Part shown: positions 13,709 through 21,710 of the stretch, piece after piece | How positions within the stretch are numbered: position 1 is the stretch's first letter | Layout: the number at the start of each line of letters is the position of its first letter | From: DATJBF01 sp035515475 | Lineage (GTDB): Bacteria; Verrucomicrobiota; Verrucomicrobiia; Palsa-1439 | DNA: 22,430 bases | Reading direction: 5' to 3' | NCBI GenBank assembly: GCA_035515475.1 | Contig: DATJBF010000055.1 | Span: 1 to 22,430, forward strand | The notes under the pieces: generated by a model | Seen by the model: the letters and a program-made list of their open reading frames with translations, nothing else | What the model was told of the DNA's origin: nothing | The model's database searches: none | Program-made: the position numbers and the translations under genes

Positions 13709-16525
13709 TCAGTTCTCAAGCACTTCGCGAATTTTGCTGGCCAGCACGAGCGGCGTGAACGGCTTTTGTAGAAACGCAGTGCCCGGGTCGAGTTCGCCGT
13801 TGCGGTCAATGGCTTCTTGCGTGTAACCCGAGCAGAACAACACCTTTGTATCCGGCTGCGTGACGCGGAACCGCTCGGCGAGTTCCTTACCGCCCATCTC
13901 GGGCATGATCACGTCGGTAAGCAACAAGGCAATGCCCTTGTCTTTTTGCTGGGACGCCACCCGGAGCGCTTCCTCGCCGTTGTTGGCTTCGATCACGGTG
14001 TAACCCTTGGCGCGCAGCAGCCGCGCGTTCAGAGCGCGGACGGCGGGATCGTCTTCCACCAGAAGAATGGTTTCGTTGCCGCCGCGGGTGGCGACGACAT
14101 TGGACGTCGTCGGCGTGGCCTCGGCTCGTTCGAAGACGCGGGGCAGGTAAACCTTGAACGTGGTACCGCGGCCGAGTTCGCTATACACGGTGATGTGTCC
14201 GCCGCTCTGCTTGACGACGCCGTAGCAGGTGGCGAGGCCGAGGCCGGTGCCCTTGCCCTGTGGCTTGGTGGTAAAGAACGGTTCGAACAGACGGGTCTTG
14301 ACCTCGTCGGTCATGCCGGAGCCGGTATCGGTGACGGCGAGCATCACGTAATCGCCCGGCTTCACATCTTCGTGGTGATCGGCGTACTGATCGTCCAACG
14401 TGGCGTTGGCGGTCTCGACAATGAGCCGGCCGCCATTGGGCATGGCATCCCGCGCATTGACGGCAAGGTTCAGGATGACCTGTTCGAGTTGGCCAGGGTC
14501 GGCCCTGACGGAGCCGAGGCCGGGCGTGGTCTGGGTGACCAGTTCGACGTCTTCGCCGAGCAGACGGCGCAACATCTTGTCCATGTCCCCGACGACGGCA
14601 TTGAGATCGAGCACTTTCGGCTGCAGCGTCTGCTTGCGGCTGAAGGCGAGGAGTTGGCGCGTGAGCGACGCAGCCCGCTCGGCGGCCGCGGCGATCTCTT
14701 CGACGTTGGGCCGCGCGGGATGATCGTTCTTCAGTTCGTCCAGCGTCAATTGGCAATAGCCAATCATCGCCGTAAGAATGTTGTTGAAATCGTGCGCCAC
14801 ACCACCCGCGAGACGGCCCACGGCCTCCATCTTCTGGGATTGGCGGAGTTGTTCCTCGAGTTTTTTGATCGGGGTGATGTCCGTCTGGGCGCCGACGAAG
14901 TACACGAGGCGGCCCTGGGCGTCGAAGACGGGCGACACGATCAGCGAATTCCAGAACTTGGTGCCGTCCTTGCGCTGGTTGACCAACTGCGTGACGCAGG
15001 GACGACGTTCGCGAATGGCGTTGCGGATGGTCTCAACAGCGGCCGGATCGGTGTCGGTGCCTTGCAGGAACCGGCAGTTGCGTCCCAGGACTTCGTCACG
15101 CGTGTAGCCCGTGAGTTTCTCGAATGCGGGGTTGACGTAGATGATGGGGTTGTCGGGCTGGTTGGGGTCGGAGATGACAATGCCCTGTCCGATGGCCTCG
15201 ATGGCGCGGTCGCGCAGCAGGAGTTCCTCTTCCGCCTTGCGGCGCTGGCTGATGTCGTGGAAGACCACGCAGAGAATCCGGGACGACTCGGAGGAGACCA
15301 CGTTGGCGTTCAGTTCGACCAGGATCCACGAGCCATCCTTGCGTTGGGCGAGACGTTCGCCCGAGACGGGCATGGCCGTCATCTTATGCATCAGGCATTC
15401 GAGGCTGCACTCGTCGCCGCTGGCGGCATCGCGCAGGGCGAAGTCGTGCAGCGCAAACTGCTGCAACTCCGCCGCGGAATAGCCCAGCAGATTCTGCAGC
15501 GAGGCGTTGGTCTCAAGAACGTGCTGCGTGCCGACGTCAGCGAGCAAGATGCCTTCCACTGCTTGTTCCACGATGGCTCGGTAGCGCTGTTCGCTCTCTT
15601 TGCGGGCCAACCTGTGAAAGACGACTTTCTGCAGCATGGCTTGGGCGAGCGTGCCAAACAGCACGCTGATGACGAGCAAGGCCACGAGGAAATAGTTCAT
15701 GGTCAACCGGCCTTGCGCGTAGATGTCGCGCGGCATTTCCAGCCGCAACCACACCGCGGGTTTGCCGTAAATGTCGTTGATGATGGTGTAACCGGCGACG
15801 AGTCGCTCGTTCAGTGGTCGGACGGCCATGCCGTCCGGTGCGGAGGCGTCGCTTCTGGCCGCAACAACGTCGGCGGGCAGGTTCGGAGCGTGGACGAGGT
15901 AGAACGCCAGCGTGCTGTGGGTGACTTGGCTCAACTTCTCGATTTCGTCCGATTCGAGGTAGCGCCCGAACACGAGCGTGCCGTTTATCGGGCGGTCGCG
16001 CTGGGTGTTGAGAATCGGACGGGACGCTACCAGGAGGACACCACCGGGCAAGAGAACCAGCCCATCGTGGCGGCTGCGGGCATCGGCGTGCTGGACGAGC
16101 ATATCCTTGTGCGTCAGGCGCTCGCGGAGCAGCTCCGGGAAGGCCATGGGCTTTTGCGTGTAATCGTTGAACCCTTTGGCGTACGCAACGCGGCCGGAGG
16201 CGTCGACAAACGCCATCAGGTCGATTTTGAGCTGGATAAAGTTTTGTTCCGAAACGTTCTTCGCGATAAAATCGGGGTTCTCCCCGCTCATGAACGCGTA
16301 CGCGTCGTCCCACGTCGACCAGTCACCGGCTTTGCTGTCAAGATCCTCGAGTTCGGCGGACAACGCTGCTCTCGCCCGCTTCAGATTGACCACGACGTCC
16401 GCCCGCTCCAGTCTGGCAAACCGTCCCATCACAATGCGGGACGAGACGGTATAGAGTGCGGCGAGCCACCCGACCAGGGCGACGGCTGTGATGACGAGCG
16501 CTTTCTGCCGCAGGGACAGTTTCAA
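13709..16525 (-). CDS. CHASE4-PAS-LOV hybrid histidine kinase with receiver domain
   Basis: A 938-residue membrane sensor. TM1 is about residues 8-28 and TM2 about 277-299. Between them is a CHASE4-type extracellular domain (GDWSTWDDAYAFMSGENPDF). A PAS domain (about 310-425) is followed by a LOV domain (about 440-550) with photoactive Cys484 in GRNCRFLQG and flavin-contact residues Asn483, Arg485, Gln488, Arg501, Asn516, Asn526 and Gln547. Next are the H-box His578 (GGVAHDFNNIL), an HATPase (NLAVNARDAM, DTGSGM, GKGTGLGLAT) and a C-terminal receiver with Asp871 (LLTDVIMPEMGG). The family is expected to sense an extracellular cue and, through FMN, blue light; this is inferred from the residues. 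The start is TTG at 16525 in a TTGA overlap with the upstream kinase stop, with GGAGG 10 nt before it. There is no DNA-binding output. Confidence 0.93.
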   Translation of the reverse strand: MKLSLRQKALVITAVALVGWLAALYTVSSRIVMGRFARLERADVVVNLKRARAALSAELEDLDSKAGDWSTWDDAYAFMSGENPDFIAKNVSEQNFIQLKIDLMAFVDASGRVAYAKGFNDYTQKPMAFPELLRERLTHKDMLVQHADARSRHDGLVLLPGGVLLVASRPILNTQRDRPINGTLVFGRYLESDEIEKLSQVTHSTLAFYLVHAPNLPADVVAARSDASAPDGMAVRPLNERLVAGYTIINDIYGKPAVWLRLEMPRDIYAQGRLTMNYFLVALLVISVLFGTLAQAMLQKVVFHRLARKESEQRYRAIVEQAVEGILLADVGTQHVLETNASLQNLLGYSAAELQQFALHDFALRDAASGDECSLECLMHKMTAMPVSGERLAQRKDGSWILVELNANVVSSESSRILCVVFHDISQRRKAEEELLLRDRAIEAIGQGIVISDPNQPDNPIIYVNPAFEKLTGYTRDEVLGRNCRFLQGTDTDPAAVETIRNAIRERRPCVTQLVNQRKDGTKFWNSLIVSPVFDAQGRLVYFVGAQTDITPIKKLEEQLRQSQKMEAVGRLAGGVAHDFNNILTAMIGYCQLTLDELKNDHPARPNVEEIAAAAERAASLTRQLLAFSRKQTLQPKVLDLNAVVGDMDKMLRRLLGEDVELVTQTTPGLGSVRADPGQLEQVILNLAVNARDAMPNGGRLIVETANATLDDQYADHHEDVKPGDYVMLAVTDTGSGMTDEVKTRLFEPFFTTKPQGKGTGLGLATCYGVVKQSGGHITVYSELGRGTTFKVYLPRVFERAEATPTTSNVVATRGGNETILLVEDDPAVRALNARLLRAKGYTVIEANNGEEALRVASQQKDKGIALLLTDVIMPEMGGKELAERFRVTQPDTKVLFCSGYTQEAIDRNGELDPGTAFLQKPFTPLVLASKIREVLEN

Positions 16526-19500
16526 TAGAGCTGTTCCTCCAGCGCGATGTCGGCCGAGTCGACGGCGGCCTGCCTCGTGACCTTCGTCATGGCGCCGCGC
16601 AGATCGGCAATGGTTACGGGCTTGCCCACGACGAGGTCGACGTTGGCCGGTTTGTCATCCGCGGCTTCCATCATGGATCCGAACCCGGTCAGCATGATAA
16701 TGGGCGTGGCGGGGCTGAAGGCCTTGATGGTGCCGGCGACCTGATCGCCGCTCATGTCCGGCATGGCGCGATCGACGATCACGAGGTCGAACCGGTCTTT
16801 GCTGAACTTGTCAAGTCCCTCGCCGCCGCTGCCGGCGAGCTCGATGGTGTGGCCATCGAACTTCAGATATTCGCCGATGACCTTTCGTGTGAGCGGTTCG
16901 TCGTCCACGATCAGCACGCGAAGCGAGGGCCCGTAAGTGACCGACGGGTCGTTGTGCTCGGGCGATTGCGGCACGGGGCTGGCGTGGTGCGGCAGACGAA
17001 TGACGAAGGTCGTGCCTCGACCGAGTTCGGTTTGAATGTCGATCTCGCCCTCGTGGCGTTGGAGAATGCCGTAGACCATGGACAGCCCGAGACCGGTGCC
17101 GCGTTCGCCTTTGGTGCTGAAGAACGGTTCCAAGCAGCGGCGCCGCACTTCTTCGGTCATGCCCGTACCGGTGTCGGCGACCTCGAGGACGACGTGGTCA
17201 TCGTCGCGGCGGGTGCGGATGGTGATGGTCCCGCCGTGCGGCATGGCGTCGACCGCGTTGAAGATGAGGTTGGTCAGCATTTCGCGCAGATTGGCGGCGT
17301 TGCCGGCCACGCGGGGAACTTCCTGGAGATCGTGCTGGACGGTGATAGAGACGCCGCTCGCTTCTGCTTGGGCTTTCCATTTGGGTTCGGTCAGGGAAGT
17401 GGCGTCTTCCACGAGTCGGTTGATGTCCACGGGGATGAAGACTTCTCCCTCCTCGCGGTGGCGGTAGAACTCACGGAGGCGGTTGACGACGTCGCCGGCG
17501 TCTTGCGCGGCGGTATTCATCATCTCGATGTACCGTCGGGCCTTTTCCCGGTCGTCGAGGCAGTCCGGTTTGTACAACAGCAGCTCGCTGAAGCCGAGGA
17601 TGGCGGCCAGCGCGTTGTTGAAGTCATGGGCGATGCCGCTGGCCATGGTGCCCAGTGCGCCCAGTCGTTCCTGTTGGATGATCTGTTGTTCGGCCGTTTT
17701 CAATTCGGTCAGGGCGCGTTCGAGATGCCGGTTGGTTTCCTGCAGCGTTCCCTCGGTCTTCTTGCGCTCGGTAATATCCATGAAAACGGCCGCGAACTGG
17801 CCCCGTTTCGGACTGAAGGCCGTCACTTCGAAGTATTTGTCGAGGGCCTGCAGGTAATTCTCGAAATGCGTAGAGGCGCCGGTGAGAGCCACCATGCCAT
17901 AGGTGTCGATCCAATAGTCCTCCACTTGCGGGAAGATTTCGCGGGCCGTTTTGCCGACGGCGTCGGTACACTTCACGCCGAGAATCTGCTCGAAGGCCGA
18001 GTTGACTTCCAGATAGCGAAAGTCGCGGGGCGCGCCGTGGGCGTCGCAGATGATCTCGCACAGGGCGAAACCCTCGCGCATCCCCTCGAACAACCCGCGA
18101 TATTTTTCTTCGCTTGCACGCAAGGCTTCGTCCGCGCGCTTCCACTGGGTGATGTCCTGTTTGACGGCGATGAAGTGGGTGATGGCGCCCGCCGCGTTGT
18201 GCACGGGCGTGATGGTCATCCCCTCGGTATACAACGAGCCGTCCTTGCGCCGGTTAATCATCTCGCCGCGCCAGACCTGGCCTGAGGTTATTGTCCTCCA
18301 CAATTCGGCATAGACCCGGTTGTCCTGCTGGCCCGATTGCAAGATCCGCGGGCTTTGGCCGATGGCGTCCTCGCGCGTGTAGCCGGTGAGCGTGGTAAAC
18401 GCGGGGTTGACCCAGCGAATGGTGCCATCGCGGTCGGTGATGACGATGCCGTTGGCCGCGGCTTCCAGGGCGGAGCTTTGAAGACGCAGGCTTTCCTCGG
18501 CTCGTTTGCGGTCCGTGACGTCGCGCAGGATCCCCTGAAACCGGCCTTCCTCAATCCGACAGACGATGACTTCCGCGGGAAAGGAGGTGCCATCCTTGCG
18601 GCGGACGTTCCGCTCGAAGCGCAACGTTTGACCCACGTGCAGTTCCTGTCGGCGTCGCTCTCCGATCTCGAGGTCTTCCGGCACGTGCGTATCCAACATG
18701 TTGAGGCGCAGCAGTTCTTCCTCGGTGTAGCCGAGCATCTGGCACGCGGCCGTATTCACAAAGCGGATATTCCACTGACCGTCCGTAGCGATGATGGAGT
18801 CGGAGGATTGTTCCACCAGAGCCCGGTATTTGTACTCACTATCGGCGAGGGCCGTCTCCGCCCGCTTGCGTTCGGTGATGTCCTGCCCGATCCCGCGAAG
18901 CTTCGTCACCCGTCCCGCTTCGTCCTTGACCGGGATGCACACGCAGAATTGATGGAAGTCCTTTCCATTCGGCAAGCAAAAGTGCAGGTCCGCTTCGAAC
19001 CCTTGACCGGTCTCGATGGCGCGTTGGACGAGTCGCTCCAATCGCGGCGCGTCTTCAGGCGTCAGATACGATAGAAGCTTTTCGTACGTGGGCGATCCCT
19101 CGGCAGGGTCGAGTCCGAAGAGTACAAACGTCTGGCGCGACCACCAAATCTGCCGGGTCGGGACGTCGAATTCCCAGTCGCCGATTCGGCCGACCGCCTG
19201 GGCTTCTCTCAGTCGCTGCTCGTTCCGGCGCAGAGTCTCCTCCATCTGCTTGCGTTCGGTAACGTCCCGGCTGTTGACGATGACTTCCGCGGCTTGCGTC
19301 TTGTCCGGTGAGCTTTTTCCGACGGCTTCCAAGGTCCGCCACGAACCGTCCTGGTGGCGGTACCGGAATTCGATTCGGGCCGCCTGACCGGGCTCTTCCA
19401 TCACCTGCTGGAACACGGTGAGCACGCGCTCCCGGTCTTCCGGGTGGACGAGATCGAACGCATTCTTGCCGACCAACTCTTCCGGGGTGTAACCCAACAC

Positions 19501-20187
19501 CCGCTCGATGGACGGGCTTTCGTACCGAATGACGCCGTTGTCGTCCAGGATGGTGACAATATCGCTGGTGTTTTCGACGAGCGACCGGAAGCGTTGCTCG
19601 GTTCCCCGCAAGGCTTCGCCGGCCCGCTGCCGTTCGATGGTTCGTCCGAGTTGCGTGCCGACGTAGTTGAGCACCTGCAGGAGGTGTTCGTCGGGTTCCG
19701 CGAATGTTTCCAGGAAGAATTCGAGGACGGCCACGGTTTCCTTGCCCACCCACACGGGGAAGGCGAGGGCCGCGCCCAGGCCGGCTTCCTTGGCAACCTT
19801 GGCCCACTCGCAATTGCATCGCTGGGCGATGTCGGCGGTCCAGGCGGGTTTGCCGGTCTTCAAGACCTCGGCGGCGAGATTGTTCGTGCAAATCAAACTC
19901 TTCGCATCCACGAACTTCTCGGATGGCCCGGACCGCGCGCGGTCGTTGCCGTGCCAGACTCCTGTGAAGACGAGTCGGTGATGTCCGCCTTCGCCGACGA
20001 ACAAGGCGTGTGCCATGGGCCAGCCCGCGTAGGAGCACACCAGATCGAGAGTGGCCTCCATCGCCTCCTCGACGGTCGAGGCTTCGTTCGCGGCCGCGGC
20101 GATCACTTGCTGCAATTGCAGCAGAGAAGTCCTTTCGTGGAGCACCTGTTCGGTTCGCTGCCGCTTGCGTAACGCCTTGGGATCCAT
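16522..20187 (-). CDS. Soluble GAF/multi-PAS hybrid histidine kinase with receiver domain
   Basis: A 1221-residue protein without transmembrane segments. A GAF domain (about 20-187) is followed by five PAS-type domains: starting near EQRFRSLVENTSD (198), RLREAQAVGRIGDWEF, YRALVEQSSDSIIATD, LQSSALEAAANGIVITD and YRGLFEGMREGFALCE. The kinase core has His854 (SGIAHDFNNALAAILG), NLIFNAVDAM, DTGTGM and GERGTGLGLSM. A receiver ends the protein with Asp1139 (LVIVDRAMPDMSG). The fourth PAS has a LOV-like shape but carries Pro613 where LOV has the reactive cysteine, so it is not expected to be photoactive. The start chosen is the ATG at 20187 (MDPKALRKRQ), where the sequence begins to look structured. 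The frame is open 45 codons further upstream, through a sigma-54-like site. The stop overlaps the LOV kinase start by 4 nt, so both proteins are probably made together. Confidence 0.92.
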   Translation of the reverse strand: MDPKALRKRQRTEQVLHERTSLLQLQQVIAAAANEASTVEEAMEATLDLVCSYAGWPMAHALFVGEGGHHRLVFTGVWHGNDRARSGPSEKFVDAKSLICTNNLAAEVLKTGKPAWTADIAQRCNCEWAKVAKEAGLGAALAFPVWVGKETVAVLEFFLETFAEPDEHLLQVLNYVGTQLGRTIERQRAGEALRGTEQRFRSLVENTSDIVTILDDNGVIRYESPSIERVLGYTPEELVGKNAFDLVHPEDRERVLTVFQQVMEEPGQAARIEFRYRHQDGSWRTLEAVGKSSPDKTQAAEVIVNSRDVTERKQMEETLRRNEQRLREAQAVGRIGDWEFDVPTRQIWWSRQTFVLFGLDPAEGSPTYEKLLSYLTPEDAPRLERLVQRAIETGQGFEADLHFCLPNGKDFHQFCVCIPVKDEAGRVTKLRGIGQDITERKRAETALADSEYKYRALVEQSSDSIIATDGQWNIRFVNTAACQMLGYTEEELLRLNMLDTHVPEDLEIGERRRQELHVGQTLRFERNVRRKDGTSFPAEVIVCRIEEGRFQGILRDVTDRKRAEESLRLQSSALEAAANGIVITDRDGTIRWVNPAFTTLTGYTREDAIGQSPRILQSGQQDNRVYAELWRTITSGQVWRGEMINRRKDGSLYTEGMTITPVHNAAGAITHFIAVKQDITQWKRADEALRASEEKYRGLFEGMREGFALCEIICDAHGAPRDFRYLEVNSAFEQILGVKCTDAVGKTAREIFPQVEDYWIDTYGMVALTGASTHFENYLQALDKYFEVTAFSPKRGQFAAVFMDITERKKTEGTLQETNRHLERALTELKTAEQQIIQQERLGALGTMASGIAHDFNNALAAILGFSELLLYKPDCLDDREKARRYIEMMNTAAQDAGDVVNRLREFYRHREEGEVFIPVDINRLVEDATSLTEPKWKAQAEASGVSITVQHDLQEVPRVAGNAANLREMLTNLIFNAVDAMPHGGTITIRTRRDDDHVVLEVADTGTGMTEEVRRRCLEPFFSTKGERGTGLGLSMVYGILQRHEGEIDIQTELGRGTTFVIRLPHHASPVPQSPEHNDPSVTYGPSLRVLIVDDEPLTRKVIGEYLKFDGHTIELAGSGGEGLDKFSKDRFDLVIVDRAMPDMSGDQVAGTIKAFSPATPIIMLTGFGSMMEAADDKPANVDLVVGKPVTIADLRGAMTKVTRQAAVDSADIALEEQLY

Positions 20188-20204
20188 GCCGAGCACCAAT
20201 ATTG

Positions 20205-20221
20205 TGCAACTCGCGTGCCAG
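20205..20221 (-). promoter_or_regulatory. Sigma-54 (RpoN)-type -24/-12 site upstream of the kinase pair
   Basis: On the minus strand, CTGGCACGCGAGTTGCA runs from 20221 to 20205 and fits the known consensus YTGGCACG-N4-TTGCW at every fixed position. It points toward the two kinase genes. The predicted start of transcription is near 20194, only about 7 nt before the ATG at 20187. This makes either a very short leader or a later start codon necessary; the conflict lowers confidence. No enhancer-binding protein gene is in the window. Confidence 0.5.
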
Positions 20222-20291
20222 CAAAGGGAAAGAGAGCGGCAGAAATCGATTCGCTCCGGGGGGCCGAATTCGCTATTGTCGCGGTGCCGAC

Positions 20292-21626
20292 ATGCAGTTT
20301 CTGTACACAATTTTGTACGCACTCGGGTTCGTCTTGCTCAGCCCGGTGTTCCTGCACAAGATGTGGAAGCGCGGGAAGTACCGGGAGAATTTCTGGCAGC
20401 GGTTCGGGTTTTATGGAGACGACCTGCGCCAGCGGTTGGCCCCGGCCCGATCGGCGGCGGCGGGGCAGCCGGAACAGCGCTGCTGGATTCAGGCTGTAAG
20501 CGTCGGCGAGGTCAACGTGGCGGCGTTGCTCATTGGCATGCTGCAACGCAAGTTTCCGGCGCTGCGCATCGTCCTGACAACCACGACCTCGACGGGTTAC
20601 ACGCTGGCCTACGAGCGGCTGCCGCAGGAGGTTGATCTGCTGTATTTCCCGCAGGATTTCCCGCCGTGCGTCCGCCGCGCCTACGACCTGATCCAGCCCG
20701 ACTTCATCGTGCTTATCGAGTCCGAGTTGTGGCCGAACCACATCTGGACGGGGGCCCGGCGGGGCGTGCCGATGTTTTTGGTCAACGGCCGCATGTCGCC
20801 CCGTTCCGAGCGCGGCTACCGGCGGCTGGGCTGGTTGTTCCGGCGCGTGCTTGACCGGCTCTCGCTCGTGTGCGTGCAAAGCCAGGAGGACGCCGACAAC
20901 TTCGTCGCGCTCGGCGTCCCCCGCGACCGCGTTTACAACGTCGGCAACATGAAGTACGACATATCGATGCCTCTCGCCGACGTGCAGAAGGTGGATCCGG
21001 TCCAGGTGCTGAAGCAAATCGGCGTCTCGCCCGCGCAGCCGATTCTCGTTGCCGGCAGCACGCATCCGGGCGAGGAGGAGGTCCTGTTCGATGTGGTGGC
21101 GGAGTTGCGTCGCCGATTTCCCCGGTTGTTCTTGATTCTGGTTCCGCGGCACGTCGAGCGCACGCGCGAGGTGGTCGATCTGGCCCGGCGCCAGCAATCC
21201 AAATTCGTGTTGCGCTCGGAAATCAACTCGCAGCTCACGCCGACGGCGAAACCGTACGACTGCCTGATCGTGAACACGACGGGAGAACTGAAATGGTTCT
21301 ACAAGGTGGCCACCGTCATCTTCGTCGGCAAGAGCCTCGTCGGCCAGGGCGGCCAGAACATCGTCGAAGCCGCCGTCAGCGGTCATCCCGTCGTGTTTGG
21401 TCCGAACATGCAGAACTTCCGCGCCATTGCCCGGCAGTTCGTGGCCGAAGGCGCGTGCGTCCAGGTGCCGGATGCCGACGGGCTGCGGCGGGCCCTGCAG
21501 GGATTGTTGGAGAAACCGGACCAGCGCCAGGCGATTGCTAGCGCGGCGCAGCGGGTCATCCAATCCAACCTCGGCGCGACGCACCGCTGTGTCGAACTGA
21601 TTGCCGAGGCCCTCGAAAGCCCGTGA
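20292..21626 (+). CDS. waaA: 3-deoxy-D-manno-octulosonic acid (Kdo) transferase
   Basis: Inner-membrane GT-B glycosyltransferase that adds Kdo from CMP-Kdo to lipid A precursors in lipopolysaccharide synthesis. The 444-residue length is normal. One N-terminal hydrophobic anchor (MQFLYTILYALGFVLLSPVF) precedes a basic segment. The catalytic base is Glu73 in QAVSVGEVNVA. The family motifs TTTTSTGYTLA, YFPQDFP and ESELWPNHIW follow; the C-terminal domain has VAGSTHPGEEE, PRHVERT and GGQNIVEAAVSGHPVVFGP. The start is the ATG at 20292; no good Shine-Dalgarno is visible before it. The gene is divergent from the kinase pair, with 104 nt between the two starts, and is followed by a membrane protein gene in the same direction. 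It is the best evidence that the host is an LPS-bearing Gram-negative bacterium. Confidence 0.95.
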   Translation: MQFLYTILYALGFVLLSPVFLHKMWKRGKYRENFWQRFGFYGDDLRQRLAPARSAAAGQPEQRCWIQAVSVGEVNVAALLIGMLQRKFPALRIVLTTTTSTGYTLAYERLPQEVDLLYFPQDFPPCVRRAYDLIQPDFIVLIESELWPNHIWTGARRGVPMFLVNGRMSPRSERGYRRLGWLFRRVLDRLSLVCVQSQEDADNFVALGVPRDRVYNVGNMKYDISMPLADVQKVDPVQVLKQIGVSPAQPILVAGSTHPGEEEVLFDVVAELRRRFPRLFLILVPRHVERTREVVDLARRQQSKFVLRSEINSQLTPTAKPYDCLIVNTTGELKWFYKVATVIFVGKSLVGQGGQNIVEAAVSGHPVVFGPNMQNFRAIARQFVAEGACVQVPDADGLRRALQGLLEKPDQRQAIASAAQRVIQSNLGATHRCVELIAEALESP

Positions 21627-21670
21627 GTGATGAAAGAGTTTTCCCGTCGGGACGACACACGGCGGGGAAT

Positions 21671-21687
21671 TTCATGCACGGCATGAA
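21671..21687. repeat. Perfect 7-bp inverted repeat between waaA and the membrane protein gene
   Basis: TTCATGC (21671-21677) and GCATGAA (21681-21687) form a perfect dyad around ACG. It lies 24 nt before the start codon of the downstream gene. It could be an operator or a small RNA hairpin; nothing in the sequence decides between these. Confidence 0.4.
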
Positions 21688-21710
21688 CAAACCGTGGGGA
21701 TGAAAGCGGC

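Noticed and set aside
13817..16528. A 903-codon open frame on the + strand, antisense to the LOV kinase
   Set aside because: Long antisense frames are expected in GC-rich kinase genes; the translation has no domain structure, while the minus-strand protein has every kinase and LOV motif.
18340..18360. Fourth PAS of the soluble kinase as a second LOV domain
   Set aside because: The equivalent motif reads GQSPRILQSG, with Pro613 in place of the reactive cysteine, so it is an ordinary PAS of similar shape.
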